Below the pieces are notes generated by a model, which ran no database searches, was not told the DNA's origin, and worked only from the letters and a program-made list of their open reading frames with translations. The translations under genes were made by a program, and so were the position numbers. A stretch of DNA of 64,000 nt, taken from assembly GCA_021812385.1 (NCBI GenBank), contig JAKANO010000013.1, positions 32,369 through 96,368 on the forward strand, read 5' to 3'. Positions within the stretch are counted from its first letter, which is position 1. Each line of letters starts with the position of its first letter. Below, piece after piece: positions 50,584 to 58,511 of this stretch. This stretch comes from Pseudomonadota bacterium. Its GTDB lineage: Bacteria; Pseudomonadota; Gammaproteobacteria; Burkholderiales; Thiobacteraceae.

Positions 50584-51284
50584 AATCGTCGGATGTGGGT
50601 CAGGAAAAAATCTGGGAGCATTTCCAGAACGAAGGGCTTGAGTCGTTCTCACAGAGTCGAGGACGCCAGGAGTTCCTGGCTCGCCGCCTGTCCCCGGCAA
50701 CACGTGTATTGAATATCGGTGTGGGCAATGGAGTCCTGGAGTCATTGGCGCTAGCCAAGGGTGTGGATATATGGTCGCTCGACCCAAGTGAACGATCAAT
50801 TGATCGATTGCGGCAAGCTCTTGGCGTAGGAGAAAAGGCGCAAGTTGGCTACAGTCAGGCAATACCTTTCGCGGATGCTCATTTTGATGCGGTCGTTATG
50901 TCGGAGGTGTTGGAGCATCTTGATGAGGCAGTCTTGGAAGCAACGCTGGATGAGGTTCATAGGGTTCTGCGGGCGGGGGGCGTGTTCATTGGCACCGTCC
51001 CCGCCCGCGAGAATTTGGCGGATTCACTTGTTGTTTGCCCCGATTGCGGGTTGCAATTTCACCGCTGGGGCCACAAAAGCAGCTTCGATATCGAACGGTT
51101 ATCTGCCATTCTTGCCACACGATTTGCTGTCGATGAGGTATTCGAACAATTTTTTATCGATTGGGAATCGGTGGGCTGGTGGCGCAAGCTACAAGGACTT
51201 ATCAAAAAATTTTTGTCATGGCGTGGCATTGGAACGTATGGCATTTGTCGAAATATTTTTTTCTCGGCCCTGAAGCCTCGTTAG
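50580..51284 (+). CDS. Class I SAM-dependent methyltransferase
   Basis: A 234-residue protein. Motif I is TRVLNIGVGNGVLESLALAK, followed by IWSLDPSERSIDRLRQAL, IPFADAHFDAVVMSEVLEHL and VLRAGGVFIGTVPAREN. After the core come CPDCGLQFHRWGHKSSFDIE, with a CxxC pair, and a basic C-terminal amphipathic region. The VCPDCGLQFHRWGH insertion is seen in methyltransferases of polysaccharide loci. It overlaps the CgeB-like gene (ATGA). The acceptor is unknown. Confidence 0.86.
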   Translation: MKSSDVGQEKIWEHFQNEGLESFSQSRGRQEFLARRLSPATRVLNIGVGNGVLESLALAKGVDIWSLDPSERSIDRLRQALGVGEKAQVGYSQAIPFADAHFDAVVMSEVLEHLDEAVLEATLDEVHRVLRAGGVFIGTVPARENLADSLVVCPDCGLQFHRWGHKSSFDIERLSAILATRFAVDEVFEQFFIDWESVGWWRKLQGLIKKFLSWRGIGTYGICRNIFFSALKPR

Positions 51285-51303
51285 CTGGAAATAATAATAA
51301 GTC

Positions 51304-52047
51304 ATGTCCAATCTGGTCGATCTGCGCGGCATAGAGCTCAACCGTGTGAAGCATTTTTTCCATCTCGGTATTCATGTTCTCGAGATTGGAGGTGGAAACG
51401 GTTTCCAGGCCAGTTTGATTGCAGCGCTTGGAGCTAATGTTGAAAGTATCGATGTTGCCGGGCAGCCGGTGGGTGGTCAGAGTCATTTTCCCGTCAGTCT
51501 GTACGATGGCCGCAACCTTCCTTTCCCAGATCATATTTTTGATAGGGTGTTTTCTTCCAACGTACTTGAGCACATTCTCAATTTGGAAGAGGCATTGGCC
51601 GAATCCAGACGCGTAATGAAAGATGATGGAGTGGCTATACACATTTTGCCGACCCCTGCTTGGCGTATGTGGACTAGCCTCACGCATTACATTCATGTCT
51701 TGATGCGGGTTACCGGCATCCGTCAAACTGATGCAACGAAATCATCAGTGCTTCAGCCAGCGAGTCTGATGCAGCCAATCGGCGCATGGAATAGCGTCAA
51801 GCGCGTTTTGCGGGCTGGGCCGCATGGAGAATATTCATCTGCATTCTCGGAACTTTGGTATTTCAGCCAAAAGCGTTGGACAGACGTGTTTCGGTGCAAT
51901 GGATTTCAGGTTGTTGCGATGGCCCCAAGCAATATTTTTTACACGGGCTATGGCGTATTTCCCTGGATGCCGATGGCGGCACGCCGAGTAGTGGCACGCA
52001 TGTTGGGATCAGCAACGCGTATTTTCGTATTGCGAAAAACGCCATGA
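51304..52047 (+). CDS. Class I SAM-dependent methyltransferase
   Basis: A 247-residue protein. Motif I is HVLEIGGGNGFQASLIAALG, then VESIDVAG, DGRNLPFPDHIFDRVFSSNV, LEHILNLEEALAESRRVMKD and GVAIHILPTPAWRMWTSLTH. The C-terminal part includes aromatic, basic and hydrophobic stretches (FSQKRWTDVFRCNGFQVVAM) suggesting membrane association. This is the third methyltransferase within 4.5 kb. The 19-bp spacer after the preceding gene suggests cotranscription. Confidence 0.85.
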   Translation: MSNLVDLRGIELNRVKHFFHLGIHVLEIGGGNGFQASLIAALGANVESIDVAGQPVGGQSHFPVSLYDGRNLPFPDHIFDRVFSSNVLEHILNLEEALAESRRVMKDDGVAIHILPTPAWRMWTSLTHYIHVLMRVTGIRQTDATKSSVLQPASLMQPIGAWNSVKRVLRAGPHGEYSSAFSELWYFSQKRWTDVFRCNGFQVVAMAPSNIFYTGYGVFPWMPMAARRVVARMLGSATRIFVLRKTP

Positions 52048-52096
52048 ATAGCCCTGTAAGTCGGCCTTGGCGCTGTTGATCGGTTTGTGTCTATCA

Positions 52097-53233
52097 ATGC
52101 ATTCAATTTCTAAGCCCATCCTGTTCTTAACGCGTTCGCTTGATCGTGGAGGCGCGGAGCGTCAGTTGGTTGTGCTTGCTAAGGGTCTGGCACGCCGGGG
52201 ACATACTGTAGCTGTGGCAGTGTTTTTTGGTGGCGGCGCCTATGAGGCCGAACTTTCAGGGGCTGGTGTGCGCGTCATTCACCTTAATAAAAAAAGCCGT
52301 TGGGACGTTCTGCCTTTTCTGAGCCGCTTGGCGCGACTCTTGCGTGAGGAACGTCCCGTAATACTGCACAGTTATCTGGCGGTGCCCAATATTCTGGCGA
52401 CGGTACTCAGACCGTTAGTCCCAGCTACACGTATTATATGGGGCGTGCGCGCCTCGAACATGGATTTGTCCCGATACGATTGGCTAGCGCGTCTGGCTTA
52501 TGCACTGGAGCGTTATTTGGCGCGTTTTGCTAACCGCATCATTGCTAATTCTTACGCAGGCAAGTGTCATGCAGTTGCAAAGGGTTTTCCGGAAGACAAA
52601 ATCGTCGTTATACCCAACGGCATTGACACGGAATATTTCAAATTTGAAGCTGAAGGGCGACGGTTGGTGCGCTCTGCATGGGGTGTTACTGAGCATGAAA
52701 TACTTGTAGGCTTAGTCGGCCGCCTTGATCCTATGAAGGATCACTCCATATTTCTCGCGGCGGCAGGCCGCATTGCGCAGGTACACCGGGATATACGTTT
52801 CGTCTGCGTGGGTGGTGGGCCAGCAGACTATACCGAGAAGCTCAAGCAACAGGCGGCGGGTTTGGGTTTAACCAGTCGATTGATCTGGGCTGGCGCACGG
52901 GACAACATGCCGGCAGTCTACAGCGCGTTGGATATCGCTACATCTCCATCTTCTTACGGCGAGGGATTTTCCAACACCATCGCCGAGGCAATGGCCTGTG
53001 GCGTGCCCTGTGTGGTGACGAATGTGGGTGATTCTGCGCTCATCGTTGGGGAAGCTGGTAGCGTCGTTGCGCCCGGCGATAGTTTCGCATTAGCCGCAGC
53101 AATTCAGCATTTGGTAGAACTGGCTTCCGATGAGAGACGGGCGCTCGGCGAAGCGTGCCGGGTACGCATAGTGTATGAATTCGGCGTCGATAGATTGATC
53201 CAACGAACCGAACAGACGCTGGGTCTGGTTTGA
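52097..53233 (+). CDS. Family 4 glycosyltransferase (tandem copy 1)
   Basis: The product has 378 residues from ATG 52097: PILFLTRSLDRGGAERQLVV at the N-terminus, LHSYLAVPNILATVLRPLVP, the central hinge VIPNGIDTEYFKFEAEG, VGLVGRLDPMKDHSIFLAAA, ARDNMPAVYSALDIATSPSS and YGEGFSNTIAEAMACGVPCV (E-x7-E), then VTNVGDSALIVGEAG. GT4 family. It shares high similarity with the next gene, so the pair looks like a tandem duplication. The frame extends upstream to 52067 without family similarity. Confidence 0.9.
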   Translation: MHSISKPILFLTRSLDRGGAERQLVVLAKGLARRGHTVAVAVFFGGGAYEAELSGAGVRVIHLNKKSRWDVLPFLSRLARLLREERPVILHSYLAVPNILATVLRPLVPATRIIWGVRASNMDLSRYDWLARLAYALERYLARFANRIIANSYAGKCHAVAKGFPEDKIVVIPNGIDTEYFKFEAEGRRLVRSAWGVTEHEILVGLVGRLDPMKDHSIFLAAAGRIAQVHRDIRFVCVGGGPADYTEKLKQQAAGLGLTSRLIWAGARDNMPAVYSALDIATSPSSYGEGFSNTIAEAMACGVPCVVTNVGDSALIVGEAGSVVAPGDSFALAAAIQHLVELASDERRALGEACRVRIVYEFGVDRLIQRTEQTLGLV

Positions 53234-54369
53234 TGCGCATTGTATTCATCATCACAGGTCTTTCCACCGGGGGTGCGGAAATGATGCTATTCAAGTTGTT
53301 GGAACGCTTGGACCGCCAGCGCTTTGAGCCGTACGTTGTGTCTCTGACAACGCTGGGCGACCTTGCTCCGCGTATTGCGACGCTTGGTATTCCGGTGGAC
53401 GCGCTAGGTATGAAACCAAGCCTGCCTAGCCCGTTAGGATTTTTTCGGCTGATGCAAAAGCTCAAACGCCTGAACCCAGATATAGTCCATACCTGGATGT
53501 ACCATGCTGATTTTCTGGGTGGGCTGGCGGCACGCCTGGCAGGTGTGCCTGCGATAGGTTGGTGTATCCGCAACAGTAATTTGGATAAGGACAAAACAAA
53601 ATTTTCAACCCGTGTAATCGTTAAGCTGTGCGCGTTGCTTTCGAAATGGGTGCCGTCGCAAATTCTCTCCTGTTCGGAGACAGCACGGCAAATTCACGTG
53701 GTACGTGGTTATGTGGCGGAAAAGATGGTGGTCGTGCCAAATGGTTTTGACCTGACTCAATTTAAACCGGACAGCGATGCCAGGCACCAGATTCGTGCTG
53801 AGTTGGGCGTGAGTGATCAAGCGCTTTTGGTCGGAATGATTGGCAGATTTGATCCACAGAAAAATCATGCGGGTTTTTTCGAGGCGGCGGGGATGTTGCA
53901 TCGCCACATGCCGCACGTACATTTTGTGCTCGCAGGCCTTGGCATTGATCGAAATAACGCCAGCCTGATGCAGGCAATTAACGAGGCAGGCGTGTTCGCC
54001 AATACCCATCTTCTAGGGTTGCGCGACGATATGCCGCGCCTCATGGCCGCGCTCAACGTGCTGGCTTCTTCTTCTTATGGCGAGGCATTTTCCAACGTGC
54101 TGGGAGAGGCAATGGCCTGTGGGGTGCCGTGTGTAGTTACAGATGTAGGTGATTCCGCTTACATTGTCGGTGAGACAGGACGCGTCGTCGCGTCTGGTGA
54201 TATGAATGGGCTTGCCGCTGCTTTGGAAGAAGTGCTGGCATTACTTCCATCTGAGAAGGCAGCGCTAAGTGAACGTGCTCACGCGAGGGTGGCGGCATAT
54301 TTTGAGATTGGTAAAGTGGTGCGGCAATATGAGGATTTTTATGAAACATTGCTGGCGAATGGCCGGTAG
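53233..54369 (+). CDS. Family 4 glycosyltransferase (tandem copy 2)
   Basis: The product has 378 residues; its ATG 53233 overlaps the stop of copy 1 (TGATG). It has MRIVFIITGLSTGGAEMMLF, VHTWMYHADFLGGLAARLAG, VVPNGFDLTQFKPDSDARHQ, GMIGRFDPQKNHAGFFEAAG, LRDDMPRLMAALNVLASSSY and GEAFSNVLGEAMACGVPCVV with TDVGDSAYIVGETG. Both copies share the ALNVLASSSYGEAFSN-type block. They probably add consecutive, similar sugars. Confidence 0.9.
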   Translation: MRIVFIITGLSTGGAEMMLFKLLERLDRQRFEPYVVSLTTLGDLAPRIATLGIPVDALGMKPSLPSPLGFFRLMQKLKRLNPDIVHTWMYHADFLGGLAARLAGVPAIGWCIRNSNLDKDKTKFSTRVIVKLCALLSKWVPSQILSCSETARQIHVVRGYVAEKMVVVPNGFDLTQFKPDSDARHQIRAELGVSDQALLVGMIGRFDPQKNHAGFFEAAGMLHRHMPHVHFVLAGLGIDRNNASLMQAINEAGVFANTHLLGLRDDMPRLMAALNVLASSSYGEAFSNVLGEAMACGVPCVVTDVGDSAYIVGETGRVVASGDMNGLAAALEEVLALLPSEKAALSERAHARVAAYFEIGKVVRQYEDFYETLLANGR

Positions 54370-54399
54370 CACTGTGGGCAAGTCTAAGGGTGCGCGGCG

Positions 54400-56352
54400 A
54401 TGTGCGGCTTGACTGGATACTGGAATAACAACGGTTTTTCGCTTGAGAATGGCAAAGCGGATGTGGCGGCCATGGTTAGCCAAATTACCCATCGCGGCCC
54501 TGATGACCAGGGGATGTGGATAGATGCCGATGCGGGTCTAGCGCTAGCCCATCGTCGTCTTTCCATCCTTGATCTTTCGCTGCAAGGTCATCAACCCATG
54601 CTTTCGCATTGCGAGCGCTACGTGATTGCGTTCAATGGCGAGGTGTACAACTTCTCCGCATTGCGGGATGAGTTGGATCGGGCGGGTATGACCCACGCGT
54701 GGCGTGGACATTCTGATACGGAAGTGATGTTGGGTGCGATTGCTACATGGGGATTGCAGTCGGCGCTAAAGAAATTCGTTGGCATGTTTGCCTTTGCACT
54801 GTGGGATCGTGAGACGCGGACATTGTCGTTGGCGCGTGACCGGCTCGGCGAAAAACCGCTTTATTACGGTTGGCAGGGCGAAACCCTGTTGTTCGGCTCT
54901 GAACTCAAAGCGCTTAAAGCACACCCCACATTTCACGCCGAGATTGATCGTGAGGCGTTGACACTTTTTCTGCGCCACAACTATATTCCGGCGCCGTACT
55001 CGATTTACCAAGGCATACACAAGCTGCCCCCGGGCACTTTTTTACAGCTACATGCGGGGAAGAAAGATGCTCAGCCCATCACATACTGGTCAGCGCGCTT
55101 GGCAGCGGAATCTGGCCAGCGAAATTTATTTACAGGTAGCGACGCAAAAGCGGCGGCTGAGCTTGAGCGGCTGATCGGTCAGTCTATACGCGGACAGATG
55201 TTGGCCGATGTGCCGCTCGGCGCTTTTCTTTCCGGGGGCGTAGACTCATCAGCTATCGTGGCTTTGATGCAGGCGCAGTCGAGTCGCCCGATCAAAACCT
55301 TCACCATTGGTTTCCACGAGGAAGCTTATAACGAGGCGCAGCACGCGAAGGTGGTGGCGCAGCATCTGGGGACAGAGCACACCGAAGCGTATGTGACACC
55401 GCAGGAGGCGATGGCTGTTATTCCGCGCTTGCCGACGCTCTACGATGAGCCGTTCGCGGATTCTTCTCAGATTCCAACTTTTTTGGTGAGTTCGCTGGCA
55501 CGGCAGCATGTAACGGTCAGCCTTTCCGGTGATGGTGGCGACGAGCTGTTCGGCGGTTACAACCGCTATTTCTGGGCTACCAATATTTGGCGGCGCGTCG
55601 GTTGGGCGCCGCAGCCTTTACGTGCTGCCTTGGCGGGTGTTTTGACGACCTTGCCGCCCAGCGTATGGAATGGCGTGTTTAAAGGATTGGCGCGCTTCCT
55701 TCCGGCTGGCTGGCGCTATGCTAACCCAGGTGACAAATTGCATAAGCTGGCAGAAATTCTGGCGGTGCGCTCGCCAGAGGAAATTTATCTGGGATTGGTG
55801 TCGCACTGGAAGCAGCCATCCAAGGTGGTGCTAGGCGCGCAAGAACCGGCCACAGTTTTAACCGATCAGGCACAATGGGCAGACCTTCCGGATTTCGAGC
55901 AGCGCATGATGTATTTGGATCAGATGACTTATTTGCCGGATGACATTTTGACTAAAGTGGATCGAGCAGCGATGGGTGTTTCGCTGGAGACGCGCGTGCC
56001 GTTTTTGGATCATCGGCTGGTTGAGTTTGCTTGGTCGCTGCCTTTGTCGATGAAGATTCGCAATGGCCAAGGCAAGTGGTTGTTGAGGCAAGTACTCTAT
56101 AAACATGTGCCCAAGGAAATGATCGAGCGGCCTAAGATGGGGTTTGGCATTCCGTTGGACGTATGGTTGCGCGGGCCGCTGAAGAGTTGGGCGGAAACTT
56201 TGCTGGATGAGTCTCGACTCACGCGCGAGGGGTTTTTTAACCCAGCGCCAATTCGAGAAAAGTGGAATGAGCACCAAGCCGGGCGGCGCAATTGGTCTTA
56301 TTATTTGTGGGATGTGCTGATGTTCCAAGCTTGGCAGGAGTCCCGCCGGTGA
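54400..56352 (+). CDS. asnB: Asparagine synthetase-type glutamine amidotransferase (AsnB/WbpS-like)
   Basis: A 650-residue protein. The N-terminal class II glutaminase begins MCGLTGYW, with Cys2 as nucleophile, and has AHRRLSILDLSLQGHQPMLS, VIAFNGEVYNFSALRDEL and WRGHSDTEVML. The synthetase half has the PP-loop GAFLSGGVDSSAIVALM, SLSGDGGDELFGGYNRYF and LPDDILTKVDRAAMGVSLET with RVPFLDHRLVEFAW. In polysaccharide loci such proteins (WbpS group) are thought to amidate uronic acid carboxylates, not to make asparagine. Its location between glycosyltransferases supports that. Confidence 0.9.
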   Translation: MCGLTGYWNNNGFSLENGKADVAAMVSQITHRGPDDQGMWIDADAGLALAHRRLSILDLSLQGHQPMLSHCERYVIAFNGEVYNFSALRDELDRAGMTHAWRGHSDTEVMLGAIATWGLQSALKKFVGMFAFALWDRETRTLSLARDRLGEKPLYYGWQGETLLFGSELKALKAHPTFHAEIDREALTLFLRHNYIPAPYSIYQGIHKLPPGTFLQLHAGKKDAQPITYWSARLAAESGQRNLFTGSDAKAAAELERLIGQSIRGQMLADVPLGAFLSGGVDSSAIVALMQAQSSRPIKTFTIGFHEEAYNEAQHAKVVAQHLGTEHTEAYVTPQEAMAVIPRLPTLYDEPFADSSQIPTFLVSSLARQHVTVSLSGDGGDELFGGYNRYFWATNIWRRVGWAPQPLRAALAGVLTTLPPSVWNGVFKGLARFLPAGWRYANPGDKLHKLAEILAVRSPEEIYLGLVSHWKQPSKVVLGAQEPATVLTDQAQWADLPDFEQRMMYLDQMTYLPDDILTKVDRAAMGVSLETRVPFLDHRLVEFAWSLPLSMKIRNGQGKWLLRQVLYKHVPKEMIERPKMGFGIPLDVWLRGPLKSWAETLLDESRLTREGFFNPAPIREKWNEHQAGRRNWSYYLWDVLMFQAWQESRR

Positions 56353-57506
56353 AGGTCTGTCAGCTGTGCACGGTCGATTTCACTTTGCAGAAATTCCTGT
56401 TGCCCTTGATCGACGCCATGCGTGACGTCGGCTGGGATGTGACGGCGGTCAGCTCCGATGGCCCATACATAGCCGGTTTGCGTAAGGCTGGTTATCGGAT
56501 CGAAACGCTGTCAATTGCGCGTAGCGTCGTTTCATTTTCGCATTTTAAGTCGCTGTGGCAGTTGGTACGACTGCTACGCCGCGAGCGCTTCGATGTGCTG
56601 CACGTGCATACGCCGGTGGCGGCACTGTTGGGGCGTATCGCAGCCAAGCTTGTGGGCGTGCCTTTGGTGATTTATACCGCACACGGGTTTTATTTTCACG
56701 ATGAAATGCCGGATTGGAAATACCGTTTCTTCGTAAGGCTGGAGCGCCTGGCCGGACGATTCACGGATTTTTTATTCACGCAAAGCGCGGAAGATGCCGC
56801 GGCCGCAGTGCGGCTAGGCATCATGCCGGCGCAAGCGGCGCTGGCCATCGGCAATGGCGTGAGCGTGACGCAATTTGACCCGGCGGCGCAGGATAGCTTG
56901 GCCGCACGCAAAACGCTGGGCATTCCGCCGCACGCGCCGGTGGTCGGCATCATCGGCCGGCTGGTGCAGGAAAAGGGCTATGTGGAGCTGCTGCTGGCGG
57001 CCGAGCGCTTGCTTGCGTCTTATCCCGATGTGCACTATTTGGTGGTGGGAGAGCGCTTGGCGAGCGACCACGACGCCCGGGTCGACGCCGAATTGGCGCG
57101 TGCCCAGCGCCTATTGGGCACGCGCTTGATTCTCGCCGGCATGCGCGAGGACATCCCGGTGATGCTGGCGGCGATGGATATATTTTGTCTGCCGTCCTAT
57201 CGCGAAGGCATGCCGCGCACCATCATCGAGGCGATGATGATGGCCAAGCCGGTCGTCGCAACTAATATTCGCGGTTCGCGTGAAGAAGTGGTGCAAGGGG
57301 TGACTGGACTGTTGGTGCCGACCAAGGATGCAAACGCCCTAGTTCGCGCGCTCGAGCGCCTGATCCAAGATGCGGCCTTGCGCGCCGGGATGGGGCAGGC
57401 CGGCCGCGAGCGGGCGCTGGCGTTGTATGACGAGCAAAAGATCGTGACATTGCAAATTGAAAAAATTCGCGCCTTGGTGCAACAGGCCGGGTTGCAGCCC
57501 GAATGA
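56349..57506 (+). CDS. Family 4 glycosyltransferase
   Basis: About 385 residues from GTG 56349, overlapping the asnB stop. It starts VKVCQLCTVDFTLQKFLLPL, then IDAMRDVGWDVTAVSSDGPY, FDVLHVHTPVAALLGRIAAK, VIYTAHGFYFHDEMPDWKYR, AIGNGVSVTQFDPAAQDSLA, VVGIIGRLVQEKGYVELLLA and LPSYREGMPRTIIEAMMMAK (E-x7-E). The HVHTPVAALLGR...TAHGFYFHD block is typical of GT4 enzymes acting early on undecaprenyl-PP-linked amino sugars, and the WbpL-like transferase gene follows immediately. Confidence 0.9.
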   Translation: MKVCQLCTVDFTLQKFLLPLIDAMRDVGWDVTAVSSDGPYIAGLRKAGYRIETLSIARSVVSFSHFKSLWQLVRLLRRERFDVLHVHTPVAALLGRIAAKLVGVPLVIYTAHGFYFHDEMPDWKYRFFVRLERLAGRFTDFLFTQSAEDAAAAVRLGIMPAQAALAIGNGVSVTQFDPAAQDSLAARKTLGIPPHAPVVGIIGRLVQEKGYVELLLAAERLLASYPDVHYLVVGERLASDHDARVDAELARAQRLLGTRLILAGMREDIPVMLAAMDIFCLPSYREGMPRTIIEAMMMAKPVVATNIRGSREEVVQGVTGLLVPTKDANALVRALERLIQDAALRAGMGQAGRERALALYDEQKIVTLQIEKIRALVQQAGLQPE

Positions 57507-58498
57507 CCGTGCCAATGGAATACGCGGCCTGGAGTCATGCGGCGCGGCCGATTTTGGCATGCGGCTTGACGCTGGGCGTGCTGTACGGTTTGCTGAAAAG
57601 CGGCCTCGCGCAGACGATCCTGGATCGCCCCAATCAGCGCTCCTTGCACCAGACCCCGATCCCCCGCGTGGGCGGCTTGGCGGTGCTGGCTGGCATCGTA
57701 GCCGGTTGGCTGGGTTTGGATTACCTGCATTTACGGGTGCTGTTGCTGACGCTGTCGATGCTGGCGCTGATTTCATTTTTTGACGACTTGAAAAATCTGC
57801 CGGTTTGGCAGCGCTTTCTGGTGCATTTTCTGGCGGCGGGTATCGGGGTAATCGGCCTGTCCGACGGGCAAGCTTGGCTGCTCGGGGTGGGAGCAGTGTT
57901 GGCGATCGTGTGGATGACCAATCTGTTCAATTTCATGGATGGCTCCGACGGCCTGGCCGGCGGCATGGCGCTGTTCGGATTTTTGTTTTTGGCCGTGCGT
58001 GCGGCGTGGGTGGGCGATGCCGCATTCGCCAGCCTGAATGCGGTGGTCGCGGCCAGCGCGCTGGGGTTCCTATGGTTCAACTTTCATCCCGCGCGCGTGT
58101 TCATGGGCGATACTGGTTCGATCCCGCTGGGGTTCCTGGCGGGGCTCGCGGGATTCGCCGGCTGGGTGTCGCAGGCTTGGCCGTTTTGGTTTCCGGTGCT
58201 GGTGTTCTCGCCCTTCATCGTCGATGCTACGGTGACGCTATTGCGACGCTTGGCGCGCGGTGAGAAAGTGTGGCAGGCACATCGCGAACACTATTATCAG
58301 CGCTTAATTTTACTTGGCCATGGCCATCGCAATACCGCATTGCTAGAATACGCTCTCATGATTGCAGCGGGATTAAGCGCGCTGTGGGGCGCATTGCAAT
58401 CAACATCAGCGCAAGCACTGCTGTTAGGTGCATGGGCATTAATCTACCTGGCACTGGCTCGTACCATTGACCGCCGCTGGCGTGCAGCCAAGAATTAA
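57503..58498 (+). CDS. WecA/WbpL-like polyprenyl-phosphate sugar-1-phosphate transferase
   Basis: A 331-residue polytopic member of the MraY/WecA family with about 10 membrane spans. Catalytic loops visible: RSLHQTPIPRVGGLAVLAGI, LISFFDDLKNLPVWQRFLVH (DD), NLFNFMDGSDGLAGGMALFG, NFHPARVFMGDTGSIPLGFL and the HREHYYQRLILLGHGH region. It starts glycan assembly by moving a HexNAc-1-phosphate to undecaprenyl phosphate. It is directly followed by the WbpM-like dehydratase, so the initiating sugar may be a 6-deoxy-HexNAc such as FucNAc or QuiNAc. Confidence 0.93.
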   Translation: MTVPMEYAAWSHAARPILACGLTLGVLYGLLKSGLAQTILDRPNQRSLHQTPIPRVGGLAVLAGIVAGWLGLDYLHLRVLLLTLSMLALISFFDDLKNLPVWQRFLVHFLAAGIGVIGLSDGQAWLLGVGAVLAIVWMTNLFNFMDGSDGLAGGMALFGFLFLAVRAAWVGDAAFASLNAVVAASALGFLWFNFHPARVFMGDTGSIPLGFLAGLAGFAGWVSQAWPFWFPVLVFSPFIVDATVTLLRRLARGEKVWQAHREHYYQRLILLGHGHRNTALLEYALMIAAGLSALWGALQSTSAQALLLGAWALIYLALARTIDRRWRAAKN

Positions 58499-58511
58499 CC
58501 GAGATCATCTC

